Assembly (NCBI GenBank): GCA_963790335.1
Contig: CAWBOB010000010.1
Location: 1 to 64,000, forward strand
Direction: 5' to 3'
Length of the DNA: 64,000 nt
Source: JAOUEA01 sp963790335
Lineage (GTDB): Bacteria > Actinomycetota > UBA4738 > HRBIN12
The notes under the pieces were generated by a model. The model was not told the DNA's origin. It saw only the letters and a program-made list of their open reading frames with translations, and did no database searches. Of the stretch, positions 1 through 9,504 are shown one piece after another. The position numbers and the translations under genes are program-made. Every line of letters begins with the position of its first letter. Positions within the stretch are counted from its first letter, which is position 1.

Positions 1-1374
1 AGGACGATGTGCTGCGTGGCATCGACGGTGGACCCAGCTCCGTCGCAAAGACCAGCGTGCCACCAGACAGGCTGTGAAGGGCCCAGACCCATAGAACATG
101 AACATGGGCCAAAAAAAATGCGGTTATCTCCTCGGCATTCGCAATGGGCGGTACACGGAGACCGGCTCCTGAGCGCCGCGGAGGAACTGCCGGCGCAAAA
201 AGGGAGATCGCGCGAACACGGCCAAGCGGCCGCCGCCTGACGCAGGCGTCTGACGCCGGGCGCGACCTGCTGGAATGAATGGACCCATCTCCCATTCTCG
301 AGGAGCCGAACGAGTCTTCGAAGCGAGATTTTCGTCTCTTCTCGAACAGGAGAACAAGAAGTCAGGAGGCTTCGTCTAGCAGAACCCTATTCCTTGCCTG
401 TTCTAGCACGTCGACGATTCCGACCCGGTGGCGGGAGAAGACGATAGTGGTTCAGGTAGGCATGTCTGGCTTACTGCGCAGACCGTTGTCGCACGTCGTC
501 AGGCTCCGCGGTATCAGGCAGTCGGCGTGCGACGGTCTCGAAGCCGGCTCCGGCGCACCTCGGTGCCAGGGCGCCTCGAATCGTTTTCAGCAAGGCCTCA
601 AGCGTCGCTCCGCGGTTGCGCTTCATGCCGCCCGCCGCCTGCTGGATAAAGAAGCTTCGAGTCCGCGCTTGTGTTCCCCCGTCGAGAGGCCTTGTTGGCC
701 GTCGCCGAGCCGGCGCACAAGGGCTCCGGCTAGGGTTACGATCTGAGCCAGGTGCCGGGGAATGAGATAGCATCACGGATGCAGGGTCGAAACGGACCCA
801 GGCCCGGACAAGTGCAGGGCATTTAGTGGTTGCTTGGTCACAGGAGGTTGAAGTCGACTTTCGGTTTGGACCACCCGTTCGGGTAACTTCGGAGGTCCGT
901 TGTGGATCCGAGCGCAGGACGGAGGCCGGCCCGCGTCAGCCACATATGTTCCGGGCCGGAGCATCCCGCGTGGGCTGCATTCTGCAGGGTACATCTTCCC
1001 ATCTGAAGTGCCCGCTTCACAGAGGGCCCCGGCGTGCTTTTTGATGTTGCTCCATTGGTGGAAGGAGACGAAGCGTGCAGAGAAACTCGTGACGTGCCCG
1101 TTCCCTGCCAGCTCGCTGGTCAGCGACACTAGTCAAGTCCCGCCGAGGTTCAGGCTCCGCTGGTTGGGCCGGCCCCCGACAGGTTGCTGAGGGAGCCCGA
1201 TGTTCGGATTCACACTGTCTGTACCCGACGAGGAAAAATAACGGGCGGCGTCAAAACTGACGCGAATCTCGGCGCGATATTCGGTATCGCCCGTCGTCCA
1301 GGTTCGATAGAGCATCGTTCTGCTTGAAATCGAGCACCAGGTTGGCGGCTTCCGATATTCCACGCGTGGCGTCT
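1..1374. other. Left-edge region without a supportable gene
   Basis: All open frames here are short, overlap each other on both strands and show no recognisable family or consistent actinobacterial codon bias. The base composition looks less GC-extreme than in the rest of the window, with A/T-rich patches around 300-430 and 1200-1400. I see no tRNA, rRNA or transposase in it. The right part (about 1190-1490) carries a decayed coding-like fragment, listed separately. The stretch could be non-coding, a degenerate mobile remnant, or an assembly chimera. Confidence 0.5.
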
Positions 1375-1490
1375 TCAATGGCCTTGTAGATCGGTTGAGC
1401 CGCCAGGAATGCGTTCGTCTAAATCTGTCCGGGAGTCCAGGCCTGCAGGTCTGCGACAAGGAACTCCAATCCCCCTTCTGCGTAGCGCCG
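1190..1490 (-). pseudogene. Decayed coding-like fragment of unknown origin
   Basis: Reading the minus strand from about 1480, one frame gives a protein-like stretch (AEGGLEFLVADLQAWTPGQI), then an in-frame stop, then TNAFLAAQPIYKAIEDATR and ISEAANLVLDFKQN. A one-base shift then continues into YRTWTTGDTEYRAEIRVSF. The amino-acid composition looks like real protein, but one stop and at least one frameshift interrupt it, and its codon use differs from the neighbouring genes. I do not recognise the family. It abuts the truncated EamA gene near 1490, so it is either inserted foreign DNA or a misjoined contig end. Confidence 0.35.
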
Positions 1491-1845
1491 CTGCGGCGCC
1501 GAAGGTGCGAACGGAGACGGGCTGTCCGACCACCACGACGGCGGCGATCGTGGCCATCAACGGAGCCGATCCTCGCCCGACGGGATAGGTCACCGAGAGT
1601 TCGCCGCGCCGGTAGGCCCCCGCGAGCGCCAGCCCGTAGACGGCCTCGGCGGCGCCGCTGATGAGGACCAGCCCCCACAGGCCCATCGGCGGGTCGGCCA
1701 CGAGGAACGGCGCCAGAGCGAGCCCCGACACCAGACCCGAGACCGCCATGGCGGCGACGCGATCGTCGGCCCCGTGCAGGCGGACGTTCCACAGGGCATG
1801 CAAGATCGCTGCGGCGAGCACGAGCGCGACCGCACCCGCAGGCAT
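1375..1845 (-). pseudogene. Truncated EamA/DMT-superfamily transporter (N-terminal part)
   Basis: The first ~115 residues read as the N-terminal repeat of an EamA drug/metabolite transporter: alternating hydrophobic helices, an early HALWN segment and a YPVGRGSAPL motif typical of the family. EamA proteins usually have about 280-300 residues and ten helices in two repeats. Here the similarity stops at about residue 118 (near 1490), where the sequence turns into arginine-rich, unrelated translation ending at 1375. The second half is absent from the window. The gene starts 6 bases beyond the lysS stop codon on the same strand, so its 5' end is in normal context and only the 3' end is lost. Confidence 0.6.
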
Positions 1846-1851
1846 GCCCGC

Positions 1852-3408
1852 CTACTCGGGGCGCTGCGACGGGAACATGATCAGGTCGCGCAGGCTCGGC
1901 GCGTCGGTGAGCATCAGCAACAGCCGGTCGACGCCCATGCCGAGGCCGCCGACCGGCGGCATGCCGTGCTCCAGCGCCCGCAGGAAGTCCTCATCGAACG
2001 GGTGCACCTCGTCGCCGAGCGTCTCCTTCATGCGCTGTTGCAGCTCGAACTTCGCCCGCTGTTCGATCGGGTCGGTGAGCTCGCTGAAGGCCGTGACGAG
2101 CTCCAGACCGGCTGCGACGAGGTCGAAGTGCTCCGTGAGGCCTGGGTCGTCGCGATGCGGCCGGGCGAGCGGGGAGACCTCGCGTGGGAAGTCGCAGACG
2201 AACGTCGGCTGTTCGATGGTCGTCTCGACGAGCTTCTCGAACAGCTCCTGCACGATCTTGCCCGCGCCCCATGCCGGTTCCACGTGCACGCCGTGGCGTT
2301 CGGCGACACCCCGCAGGTCGGCATGGTCGAGCGTGATCGGCTCCCCGACCGCGGCGCTCACCGCTCCGAGGATCGTCAGCCGCGCGAACGGCGGCGTCAG
2401 ATCGATGTCTCGCCCGCGCACGGCGATCCGTAGATCGTCTGGCTCGCGCCCCACGATCGGATTCACCGCGCGGGCGCATCGCACGATCAGCGCCTCGCTG
2501 AGCTCCATCATCGTGTGATAGTCGCCCCAGGCCTGATAGGCCTCGAGCATGGAGAACTCCGGGTTGTGGTCGCGATCGATGCCTTCGTTGCGGAAGTTGC
2601 GCCCCAGCTCGTACACGCGCTCCACTCCGCCGATGAGCATGCGCTTGAGGTAGAGCTCGAGCGAGATGCGCAGCTTCATCGGCATGTCGAGGGCGTGATG
2701 GTGGGTGGCGAACGGGCGCGCGTTGGCACCGCCGGCAACGGTCTGCAGCATCGGGCCTTCGAACTCGATGAAGCCCCGCTCGTCGAGCACCTGCCGCATC
2801 GTCTTCAGCACGGCGGCCCTCGCGAGGAACGCGCGCCGGGGCGCGTCGTCGGCGATGAGGTGCAGGTACCGCCGGCGCTGTTGCAGGTCCGGGTCCTGCA
2901 GGCCATGCCACTTCTCGGGCAGGGGCCGCAACGCCTTGGTGAGCATCGCCCAGCGGTCGGCGAACACGCTGAGCTCGCCCTTGCGCGTCGTGCCGACTCG
3001 GCCCGTGACACCGATGATGTCGCCGAGGTCGACCTCACCGAGCAGCGCGAAGAGCTCGTCGTCGAGATCGGCCTCGGTCGCGACGACCTGCAGGTCGGCG
3101 GATCGATCGCGCACGACGTAGAACTTGAGTTTGCCGATGTCGCGCATGAACACCACGCGACCCGCGATCGTGACGACCTCGTCCGTGAGGTGGTCGGCGG
3201 CGAGATCCGCGTGCCGGGCGCGGACGTCGGCCGCCGCAGCGGCCTCGGTCACGCCCAGGGCCGCTTCGAGGGAGAGCGCGAACGGCGGCATGCCCGCGGC
3301 ATCGAGTCGCGACATCGACGCGCGGCGGGCGGCGAGGATGTCGGCCTCGCGCGAGCCGGTGTCTGCCCCGTCGCCGGGCGGCACGCCGTGGCTGGGATCG
3401 TCAGCCAT
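1852..3408 (-). CDS. lysS: Lysyl-tRNA synthetase, class II
   Basis: Charges tRNA-Lys with lysine in the cytoplasm. The 518-residue length is normal for the family with a short N-terminal extension. An OB-fold anticodon-binding domain spans roughly residues 75-160 (starting VVTIAGRVVFMRD). Class II motif 2 is clear at 272-290 (FRNEGIDRDHNPEFSMLEA) and motif 3 lies near the C terminus (GGLGMGVDRLLLML). The start ATG lies inside the end of coaX (8-base overlap), implying translational coupling. It closes the pantothenate/folate gene block, the usual actinobacterial position for lysS. The reading frame is intact. Confidence 0.97.
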   Translation of the reverse strand: MADDPSHGVPPGDGADTGSREADILAARRASMSRLDAAGMPPFALSLEAALGVTEAAAAADVRARHADLAADHLTDEVVTIAGRVVFMRDIGKLKFYVVRDRSADLQVVATEADLDDELFALLGEVDLGDIIGVTGRVGTTRKGELSVFADRWAMLTKALRPLPEKWHGLQDPDLQQRRRYLHLIADDAPRRAFLARAAVLKTMRQVLDERGFIEFEGPMLQTVAGGANARPFATHHHALDMPMKLRISLELYLKRMLIGGVERVYELGRNFRNEGIDRDHNPEFSMLEAYQAWGDYHTMMELSEALIVRCARAVNPIVGREPDDLRIAVRGRDIDLTPPFARLTILGAVSAAVGEPITLDHADLRGVAERHGVHVEPAWGAGKIVQELFEKLVETTIEQPTFVCDFPREVSPLARPHRDDPGLTEHFDLVAAGLELVTAFSELTDPIEQRAKFELQQRMKETLGDEVHPFDEDFLRALEHGMPPVGGLGMGVDRLLLMLTDAPSLRDLIMFPSQRPE

Positions 3409-4180
3409 CGCCGGCCGCCGTGTTCCGCTCGTGCACGAGACGCAGCCCCTCGAGGGTGAGCCACGGCTCGTGCCGGTCGATCGTCGCGCAGTGCGGGATC
3501 ACGACCGGGGCGAGCCCGCCGGTCGCGATCGTGACGGCTCCCGGCAGGTCACGGCGGATGCGCTCGACGATGCCGTCGATCGCGCCCGCAGCGCCGAAGA
3601 CCAGGCCGGATTGGATCGACTCGACCGTGCTCGTGCCGACCACGTTCGGGGGCGCGGCGAGCTCGACCCGGGTGAGCCGTGCGGTCCGCGAGAACAGGCT
3701 CGCCGCGCTCGCCTGCAGGCCGGGCGCGATCACGCCACCCATGAACTCCCCGGCGGCGCTCACGACGTCGAAGTTCGTGGCGGTGCCGAAGTCGACGACG
3801 ATCGCGGCCGAGCCCACCAGCGTGAACGCGGCCAGGGCGTTCACGACCCTGTCCGCACCGACCTCGCGAGGGTTGTCGGTGAGGATCGGCACGCCCGTCT
3901 TCACCCCCGGGCCGACGATCACCGGGGCGAACGAGAACTCGCGCGATGCCATCTCGCGGATCGTCGCCGTGACATCGGGCACGACGCTCGCGACCACCAT
4001 GCCGCCGACCTCGGACTCGAACGACATGCCCCGTTGACGGAGCAGTCCCGACAACGCGAGGGACAGCTCGTCGGAGGTCCGCTCGGGTTGCGTCGAGAGC
4101 CGCCAGGTCTGCTCGAGGTGCGTACCCGTGAACGCCCCCAGCACGATCTCGGTGTTGCCGACGTCAGCGGCCAACAGCAT
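3401..4180 (-). CDS. coaX: Type III pantothenate kinase
   Basis: Phosphorylates pantothenate, the first step of coenzyme A synthesis. The 259-residue product shows the CoaX/ASKHA motifs: the phosphate-binding DVGNT at residues 6-10, GADR at 108-111 and DFGTAT at 130-135, plus a GG(V)IAPGLQ segment. Type III kinases need a monovalent cation and are not feedback-inhibited by CoA (family knowledge). It sits between panC and lysS on the same strand. A strand-sense GGGAGAC about 10 bases upstream of the ATG is a plausible ribosome-binding site. No panD lies between panC and coaX, although panD is often found there. Confidence 0.96.
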   Translation of the reverse strand: MLLAADVGNTEIVLGAFTGTHLEQTWRLSTQPERTSDELSLALSGLLRQRGMSFESEVGGMVVASVVPDVTATIREMASREFSFAPVIVGPGVKTGVPILTDNPREVGADRVVNALAAFTLVGSAAIVVDFGTATNFDVVSAAGEFMGGVIAPGLQASAASLFSRTARLTRVELAAPPNVVGTSTVESIQSGLVFGAAGAIDGIVERIRRDLPGAVTIATGGLAPVVIPHCATIDRHEPWLTLEGLRLVHERNTAAGDG

Positions 4181-4264
4181 CGCGCGAGGGTCTCCCTTCC
4201 GGCGGTCGGAACCGGCAACGACGGCTCATCGTGGCCGACCGGGTCCCGCCCCGACAACCTGGGC

Positions 4265-5126
4265 TCATGCGGGCCCGGGAAGCAGGAGATTGTCGGCGAG
4301 GCGAGCCGAGGGGAACCGGGCGGCGATCAGGGCGCGGGCGGGCCCGGCGGCATCGAGACGCTCCACGGGGGTGAACCCTCGTTCGCTCACGACCGCTGCG
4401 TAGTCGAGGCGGGCCAGCGGCGTGGCGCCGACCTCACGCGCCATCGTGGCCACGACGCGCGTTGGCATCGGGCTCGCCCGTGCGCGAGAGCGTGGCGGCC
4501 TCGGCGAGCGCCAGGAACAGACACGGTGCCTGCTCACGCTCGTCGGCGTTCAGCCGAGCGTTGCGCGACGACAGCGCGAGCCCGTCGGCGGCCCGCACGG
4601 TCGGACAGCCCACGACCTCCACGGGAAGCGCCTCGTTCATCACCATGCGTCTGATCAGGAAGAGCTGCTGCGCATCCTTCTCGCCGAAGTACGCACTGCA
4701 CGGACCGGTGACGTCGAACAACCGATGCACGACCATGAGCACGCCCTCGAAGTGGCCGGGGCGCGACGCCCCCTCGAAGGTACGACCCACCGGCCCCGGG
4801 TCGGGTTGAACGAGGTCGACACCGGGCGGGTAGACCTGGTCGACCGGGGGCGCCCACACGAGGTCGACGGCCTCGGCCTCGCACAACGACACATCGCGGT
4901 CCTCGTCTCGCGGGTACCGCTGGAGATCCTCGGGGTCGGAGAACTGCGTCGGGTTGACGAAGATCGACACGACCACGGTCGTGTGGCGCTCACGCGCCCG
5001 CCGGATCAGCGACAGGTGCCCCTCGTGGAGCGCGCCCATCGTGGGTACCAACGCCACGTCTGTGCCGGCGGCACGGACCGTGTCGGTACTGGCGCGGAGC
5101 GCGGCGGCGTCGCGGATCAGGTCCAT
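4265..5126 (-). CDS. panC: Pantothenate synthetase, frameshifted near 4460
   Basis: Condenses pantoate and beta-alanine with ATP to make pantothenate. The N-terminal 210 residues carry family motifs: PTMGALHEGHLSL at 28-40, SIFVNPTQF at 54-62, GEKDAQQL near 148-154 and LALSSRN at 183-189. The frame then drifts and would end at 4434. The neighbouring frame continues exactly where expected (EVGATPLARLDYAAVV, then GPARALIAARFPSARLADNL) down to 4265. The joined product is ~286 residues, the family norm, so a single indel around 4455-4470 is the simplest explanation. The start overlaps the end of the upstream DUF2520 gene by 10 bases. Confidence 0.88.
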
Positions 5127-5981
5127 CGAGCGAGCACCTCATCGACGCCGCCGCGCTCCGCGGGCGTGAGACGGCCGGACCGAACGGCGAGGTCCAGGGC
5201 GATCTTCGCCATCTCGACATAGGCACCGACCGCCCAGGGTGCCGATCTCGTGAGCGCCTCGAGGTTCCGTTCGATCGTGCCGGCGTCGCCTCGCACCGCG
5301 GGGCCGGTGAGGGCCAGGCCCGGGCCCGAGCCGGACACGTTGGCGATCGTCGCTTGCTGCAGCGGCGCGAGCGCGGACGGCCGGGTCGGGCACGCCCGCC
5401 AGCACGAGCAGCTCCCCGGCGACCCAGGTCGTCGCGACCAGGTAGTTGGAGGCGAAGACCGCGGCCGCGTGGTAGAGCGCACGGTCGTCGTCGGCCAGCC
5501 GGAAGGGTCTCCCCCGAGATCCTCCGCCAACCGCTCGCCGACGGACGCGCTCTCGTCGTCGTCGGCGCCGATCGCGACCGCGCAGCCCGGCACTCGCGCG
5601 AGGGCGCTCTCCACATCGGGGAACGTCTGGAAGGGATGCAGACCGAGACGACGGGCTCCGACGCGCCGGGCGCCGTCGAGCGCCGACAGGGGCGTGGCCC
5701 CCGACAGGTGCGCGATCCACTGCCCGCCGCGGATCGCGTCCCGCGTCGGTCAGTGCGCCCACCGTGGCGGCGATCGCATCGTCCGGAACCGCGACGACCA
5801 GGATCTCGCTGTCACGCGCTGCCCCGGCGGCATCGAGCACGGGCACGCCCGGCAGGTAGCGGGCCGCACGCTCGGCGGTCGCGTCACCGCCCGAGACGGC
5901 CACGATGCGATGCCCCGCGGCACGCCACAACACCGCGAGCGCGGTCCCCGCCCGTCCAGCGCCCACGACCGAGATGTCCAC
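5117..5981 (-). pseudogene. Rossmann-like/DUF2520 oxidoreductase, three apparent frameshifts
   Basis: The N-terminus is a nucleotide-binding Rossmann fold (VDISVVGAGRAGTALAVLWR) from a GTG start at 5981. The C-terminal part (LAPLQQATIANVSGSGPG, AGTIERNLEALTRSAPW) matches the DUF2520 domain that accompanies panC in many actinobacteria and is often annotated as a ketopantoate-reductase-like protein. The coding path changes frame at about 5740, 5515 and 5375. The 5515 break lies in a run of five G/C where six would restore the frame (EDLGG then RPFRLADDDRALYHAAAVF), and the 5740 break lies in a GGG run. I infer sequencing indels in a real ~288-residue gene. A biological role in pantoate or folate metabolism is suggested only by context. 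Confidence 0.75.
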
Positions 5982-6015
5982 AGCGCGAGTATCGCAACTG
6001 GGATCGCGCGAGCGG

Positions 6016-6519
6016 TCAGCCCAGGCGGAGCGGCGGGGCGAACACGCGCACGCCCCCGACCGCGTCCGGACCCAGGCGCACGTCGAGGAGCCGGGTGCCG
6101 TTCGCAAGCACGGGGTCGGGGTCGATCTCGAGCAGCGGCATCAGCACGAACGCCCGTTCGTGCATGCGCGGATGCGGTACCACGAGGCCAGGCTCGTCGA
6201 TCGCGCGGGCGCCGATCATGAGCACGTCGATGTCGATGGTGCGCGGCCCCCATCGGACGTCACGCACGCGGCCGAGCGCTGCTTCCACACGCTGGCACGC
6301 GGCGAGCAGATCGAGCGGAGCAAGCCCGACCTCGGCGCGGAGGACCGCGTTGAGGAAATCGGGCTGCTCCGGCCCGCCGACCGGAACGGTCTCCCACACG
6401 CGCGAGGAACGGATGAGCTCGATGCCTGCCTCGGTGCGCAGGAGATCGACGGCGCCCTGCAGCGACGCGAGACGATCGCCCAGGTTCGAGCCGAGGCCCA
6501 GGTAGACGGTCTCGGTCAC
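6016..6519 (-). CDS. folK: 6-hydroxymethyl-7,8-dihydropterin pyrophosphokinase
   Basis: Transfers pyrophosphate from ATP to hydroxymethyl-dihydropterin, giving the substrate of FolP. The 167-residue length is typical. The N-terminal GLGSNLGDR (8-16) and the signature GRVRDVRWGPRTIDIDVL (83-100), with its metal-binding DID, are clear. The downstream HPRMHERAFVL also matches the family. It lies 52 bases after folB in the same direction and 34 bases before the DUF2520 gene, within the folate block. Confidence 0.96.
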   Translation of the reverse strand: MTETVYLGLGSNLGDRLASLQGAVDLLRTEAGIELIRSSRVWETVPVGGPEQPDFLNAVLRAEVGLAPLDLLAACQRVEAALGRVRDVRWGPRTIDIDVLMIGARAIDEPGLVVPHPRMHERAFVLMPLLEIDPDPVLANGTRLLDVRLGPDAVGGVRVFAPPLRLG

Positions 6520-6571
6520 GGCCCGTCGGTGACGGCGAGACCCAGGGTTGCCCGGATCGCGTCGCGCATCC

Positions 6572-6934
6572 TCATGGCTCGTGGGGCGCCGGCAGGGTCA
6601 CGGCCGCTGCCACGCCGTCGATGCCGAGGCGACGCGCTGCGTTCGGCTTGTGCACGACGGCGGTCACGCTCGTCACGTGATCGAACGCGAGCACCCGTTC
6701 GGCCACGTCGTGGGCCATGACCTCGATCAGGTCGTAGGACCCCTCGGTGATCACGTCGCGGACCGCATCGCTCACACCCCGATAGTCGGCCGTGGCCTCG
6801 ATGTCGTCGCTCCCGACGCGCACGGTGAGATCGAGGTCGACGACGAGCTCCTGCGGCTCGTCCTTCTCGCCGGGCCGCGCGCCGTGATGCCCCGATGCTC
6901 TGATCCCCGACAGGAACAGCCGTGCCGACGTCAC
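6572..6934 (-). CDS. folB: Dihydroneopterin aldolase
   Basis: Converts 7,8-dihydroneopterin to 6-hydroxymethyl-dihydropterin and glycolaldehyde. I place the start at GTG 6934 (VTSARLFLSGIRASGHHG), giving 120 residues, the usual size of FolB. The GIRASGHHGARPGEK region holds the family's G-x-H-G signature, and YRGVSDAV and SYDLIEVMA match the conserved pterin-binding segments. The start overlaps the last codons of the alpha/beta-hydrolase gene by 4 bases, so it is probably translationally coupled. The same frame stays open far upstream, but that stretch belongs to the hydrolase gene in a shifted frame. Confidence 0.93.
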   Translation of the reverse strand: MTSARLFLSGIRASGHHGARPGEKDEPQELVVDLDLTVRVGSDDIEATADYRGVSDAVRDVITEGSYDLIEVMAHDVAERVLAFDHVTSVTAVVHKPNAARRLGIDGVAAAVTLPAPHEP

Positions 6935-7924
6935 GACGCGGCTCCGGGTTCCGCCGGATCGGCGGGGGCGTCGGGCTCGAACCAGTCGTCGCGCTCGTCC
7001 TGCTCGAGATCGACCCACGGAGGACGGCGCTCGAGCTGCAGCATCACGACGCCGGATCGCGAGGCGTCGTCGTGCCCGTGCGGGACGTGTGCGTACCGCG
7101 CGCGCAGGTACTCCGAGATCATCGGGGCGATCGTCTCGGGTGCCTCCTCGACGAGGAAGTGCCCGCACCCCGGCAACAGCCCCAGCGTCGACGACGGCAT
7201 GAGATCGTTGAGGCGCTCGCCGACCGAGGCGGGATACACCGCGTCGTCCTCGCCCCAGAGGATGAGCACGGGCGCGTCGATCGCCGCGAGCTCGGCGGCT
7301 CGTCCCGAGAGCCCCACGCCGTCGAGGCCTTCGAGCACCCTGACGAAGCGGGCAGGACCGTCGGCGGTCGCGTAGGGCTCCGCGTAGGCGTCGACCACCT
7401 CGTCGGGAAGTCGCTCCCGTCGCACGGCGCCGGTGTCGATCGTGCTCCGCACGATCCCGCGGACGAGCTCGAACGTGGGCTCGCCCTGCTGCACGCGTGC
7501 TCGGGCTCGGACGACCCCCGTGGACGGCCATGCGTCGAGGGCGGCAGCGCTCAGCAGCACCAGGGCGTCGACCCCGCCGTCGTCGAGCGCGAGCAGCTGG
7601 GCGACGCCCGCGCCGACCCCGTGACGCGACGATCGCGGTGCGTTCGATGCGCAGCTGCGAAAGCAGCTCCCGCAACGCGAGGGCCTGCGTGACGAGGTCG
7701 AGCCGCACGCCGTCGGCCGGCGCCGAGGCGCCCGCTCCGAGCAGGTCGGGCGCGATCACACGGAACCGGGACGCCAGCAGGGGCAGGATGTCCCGCCACT
7801 GCCACGACGACGCAGGGAACCCGTGGAGCAGCAGCACCGCCGGGCCATCGCCCTCGTCGTGGAACGCGATGCTCCCCGCCGAGGTGACCACCGTGTGTGC
7901 AGCGGGCGCCGCATCGATGGTCAT
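6931..7924 (-). CDS. Alpha/beta-fold hydrolase, one frameshift near 7620
   Basis: The N-terminal part (start ATG 7924) carries LLLHGFPASSWQW, the oxyanion-hole HGFP region of epoxide-hydrolase-like alpha/beta hydrolases. The C-terminal part, in another frame, has LILWGEDDAVYP with the acid residue and LLPGCGHFLVEE with the catalytic histidine. The frames join around 7610-7640 to give ~331 residues. At the nucleophile elbow the rebuilt sequence reads near SRHGVGAGVAQL, where Gly appears to replace the usual Asp or Ser, but the indel falls right there. An acidic C-terminal tail follows the fold. It lies between folP (4-base overlap) and folB (4-base overlap). Substrate unknown. Confidence 0.82.
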
Positions 7925-8799
7925 GGCGACGTGTCCCTGGCGATCGCGTCGACGACCCGCACGACCCTGGTCATGGCTCGCACGTCGTGCACGCGCACCA
8001 CGTCGACGCCGTTGGCGGCGCACCACGCGACCGTGCCCGCGGTGCCCTCGACGCGCTCGGCGGGGTCCTCGACACCCGTGAGCTCGCCGATGAATCGCTT
8101 GCGCGAAGCGCCGACGAGCACCGGCGTCCGCAGCTGCTCGAACGTGGCGATCGCGCGCAGGAGCGAGAGGTTGTGCTCGAGCGTCTTGCCGAATCCGAGC
8201 CCGGGGTCGACACAGAGGCGGTCGCGAGGCACGCCGGCAGCGACGGCGGCACCGATGCGCGATGCGAGGAAGTCGCGAACCTCCGAGACGACGTCGTCGT
8301 AGCGAGGGTCGGACTGCATCGTGGTGGGGTCGCCGAGCATATGCATCAGCACGAGCCCCGCCCCGGCTTCTCGCACGGCGGCGAACATGGACGGATCTCG
8401 GCCGGCGCTCACGTCGTTGACGATGTCTGCGCCGGCCTCGAGGGCCGCACGCGCGACGTCGGGGCGGCGCGTGTCGACGCTGAGCGCGACACCGGCAGGC
8501 GCCGCCTCGGTGAGCCCCGCGATCACGGGCACGACGCGCTCGAGCTCCTGGTCGGCGGGGACCGGCTCGGCGCCCGGTCTCGTGGACTCACCGCCGACGT
8601 CGAGGATGTCGGCGCCCTCGGCGGCGAGCCGCACACCGTGGGCGACCGCGTCCCCGGTGGTGGCGAGCATGCCGCCGTCGCTGAACGAGTCGGGCGTCAC
8701 GTTCACGATGCCCATCACGAGGGTTCGCCCGCCGAGCGGGAACGTATGGTCGCGGCAGCGCCACGCGGGGTCGGTCACGACCGGCATCGTAGTGCCCAC
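7921..8799 (-). CDS. folP: Dihydropteroate synthase
   Basis: Condenses hydroxymethyl-dihydropterin pyrophosphate with p-aminobenzoate; this is the sulfonamide target. The 292-residue product has both family signatures: MGIVNVTPDSFSDGG at 29-43 and ILDVGGESTRPGA at 65-77. DPGLGFGKT and LVGASRKRFIG follow further on. Either ATG at 8799 or 8787 could be the start. It is followed by the alpha/beta hydrolase with a 4-base ATGA overlap and preceded by folE. Confidence 0.96.
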   Translation of the reverse strand: MGTTMPVVTDPAWRCRDHTFPLGGRTLVMGIVNVTPDSFSDGGMLATTGDAVAHGVRLAAEGADILDVGGESTRPGAEPVPADQELERVVPVIAGLTEAAPAGVALSVDTRRPDVARAALEAGADIVNDVSAGRDPSMFAAVREAGAGLVLMHMLGDPTTMQSDPRYDDVVSEVRDFLASRIGAAVAAGVPRDRLCVDPGLGFGKTLEHNLSLLRAIATFEQLRTPVLVGASRKRFIGELTGVEDPAERVEGTAGTVAWCAANGVDVVRVHDVRAMTRVVRVVDAIARDTSP

Positions 8800-8872
8800 G
8801 CCGGGTGGCGCATCAGGCCGGGACCCCCGGGGTGACGGAGCGAGCCGCTGCGCCGAGGCCCGCGGAGCGCGC

Positions 8873-9445
8873 TCAGCGCATGCCGATGTGGTTCATGGCC
8901 TCCTGCCGCGTGCGCGCATCCGTGCGGAACAGTCCGCGAACCGCTGAGGTGACCGTCACCGAACCGGGCTTCTTGATGCCGCGCATCGTCATGCACAGGT
9001 GCTCGGCCTCGATCACCACGAATACCCCGCGCGGCTCCAACGCCCGCTCGATCGTGTCGGCGATCTCGGTCGTGAGCCGCTCCTGCACCTGGGGCTTCTT
9101 GGCGAGCACGTCGACCGCACGTGCGATCTTCGACAAGCCGGTGATCTGACCCGCCTTGTTGGGCACGTACGCGACGTGCGCACGGCCGCTGAACGGGATG
9201 AGGTGATGCTCACAGATCGAGTACAGGGGGATGTCGCGCACCATGATCATCTCGTCGAAGTCGGCGCCCTCGACCACGGTGACGATGCCGGTGGGATCCA
9301 CACCCACGCCCCCGGCGATCTCCCGGTACATGCGCGCCACGCGCGCCGGTGTCTCTTTCAGCCCGCCGCGCTCGACGTCCTCCCCGATGCCCTGCAGGAT
9401 CAGTCGAACGCCCTGCTCGATCTTGTCGTCGTCGAACCCGGCCAT
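8873..9445 (-). CDS. folE: GTP cyclohydrolase I
   Basis: Makes 7,8-dihydroneopterin triphosphate from GTP, the first committed folate step. The 190-residue protein has the zinc ligands in CEHH (78-81) and Cys151 (AEHLCMTMRG), with the conserved FSGRAHVAYVP and SVTVTSAVRG segments. The ATG at 9445 is only 9 bases after a TAGCAT -10-like hexamer, consistent with a leaderless or very short leader transcript and probably the first gene of the folate operon. Confidence 0.97.
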   Translation of the reverse strand: MAGFDDDKIEQGVRLILQGIGEDVERGGLKETPARVARMYREIAGGVGVDPTGIVTVVEGADFDEMIMVRDIPLYSICEHHLIPFSGRAHVAYVPNKAGQITGLSKIARAVDVLAKKPQVQERLTTEIADTIERALEPRGVFVVIEAEHLCMTMRGIKKPGSVTVTSAVRGLFRTDARTRQEAMNHIGMR

Positions 9446-9454
9446 GAGACGGGC

Positions 9455-9460
9455 ATGCTA
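9455..9460 (-). promoter_or_regulatory. -10-like hexamer of folE
   Basis: TAGCAT on the minus strand ends 9 bases before the folE ATG. It fits the TANNNT pattern of primary-sigma -10 elements in actinobacteria. I see no clear -35. It is one of several short-leader promoters in this window. Confidence 0.4.
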
Positions 9461-9504
9461 CCCGGCGCCGCCGGGCTGGGGGAAGCCGACGGTTCCCAGC
9501 CGGG

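Noticed and set aside
279..746. 155-residue open frame in the left-edge region
   Set aside because: No recognisable motif, Ser/Arg-rich, overlapped by equally long frames on both strands and without a ribosome-binding site.
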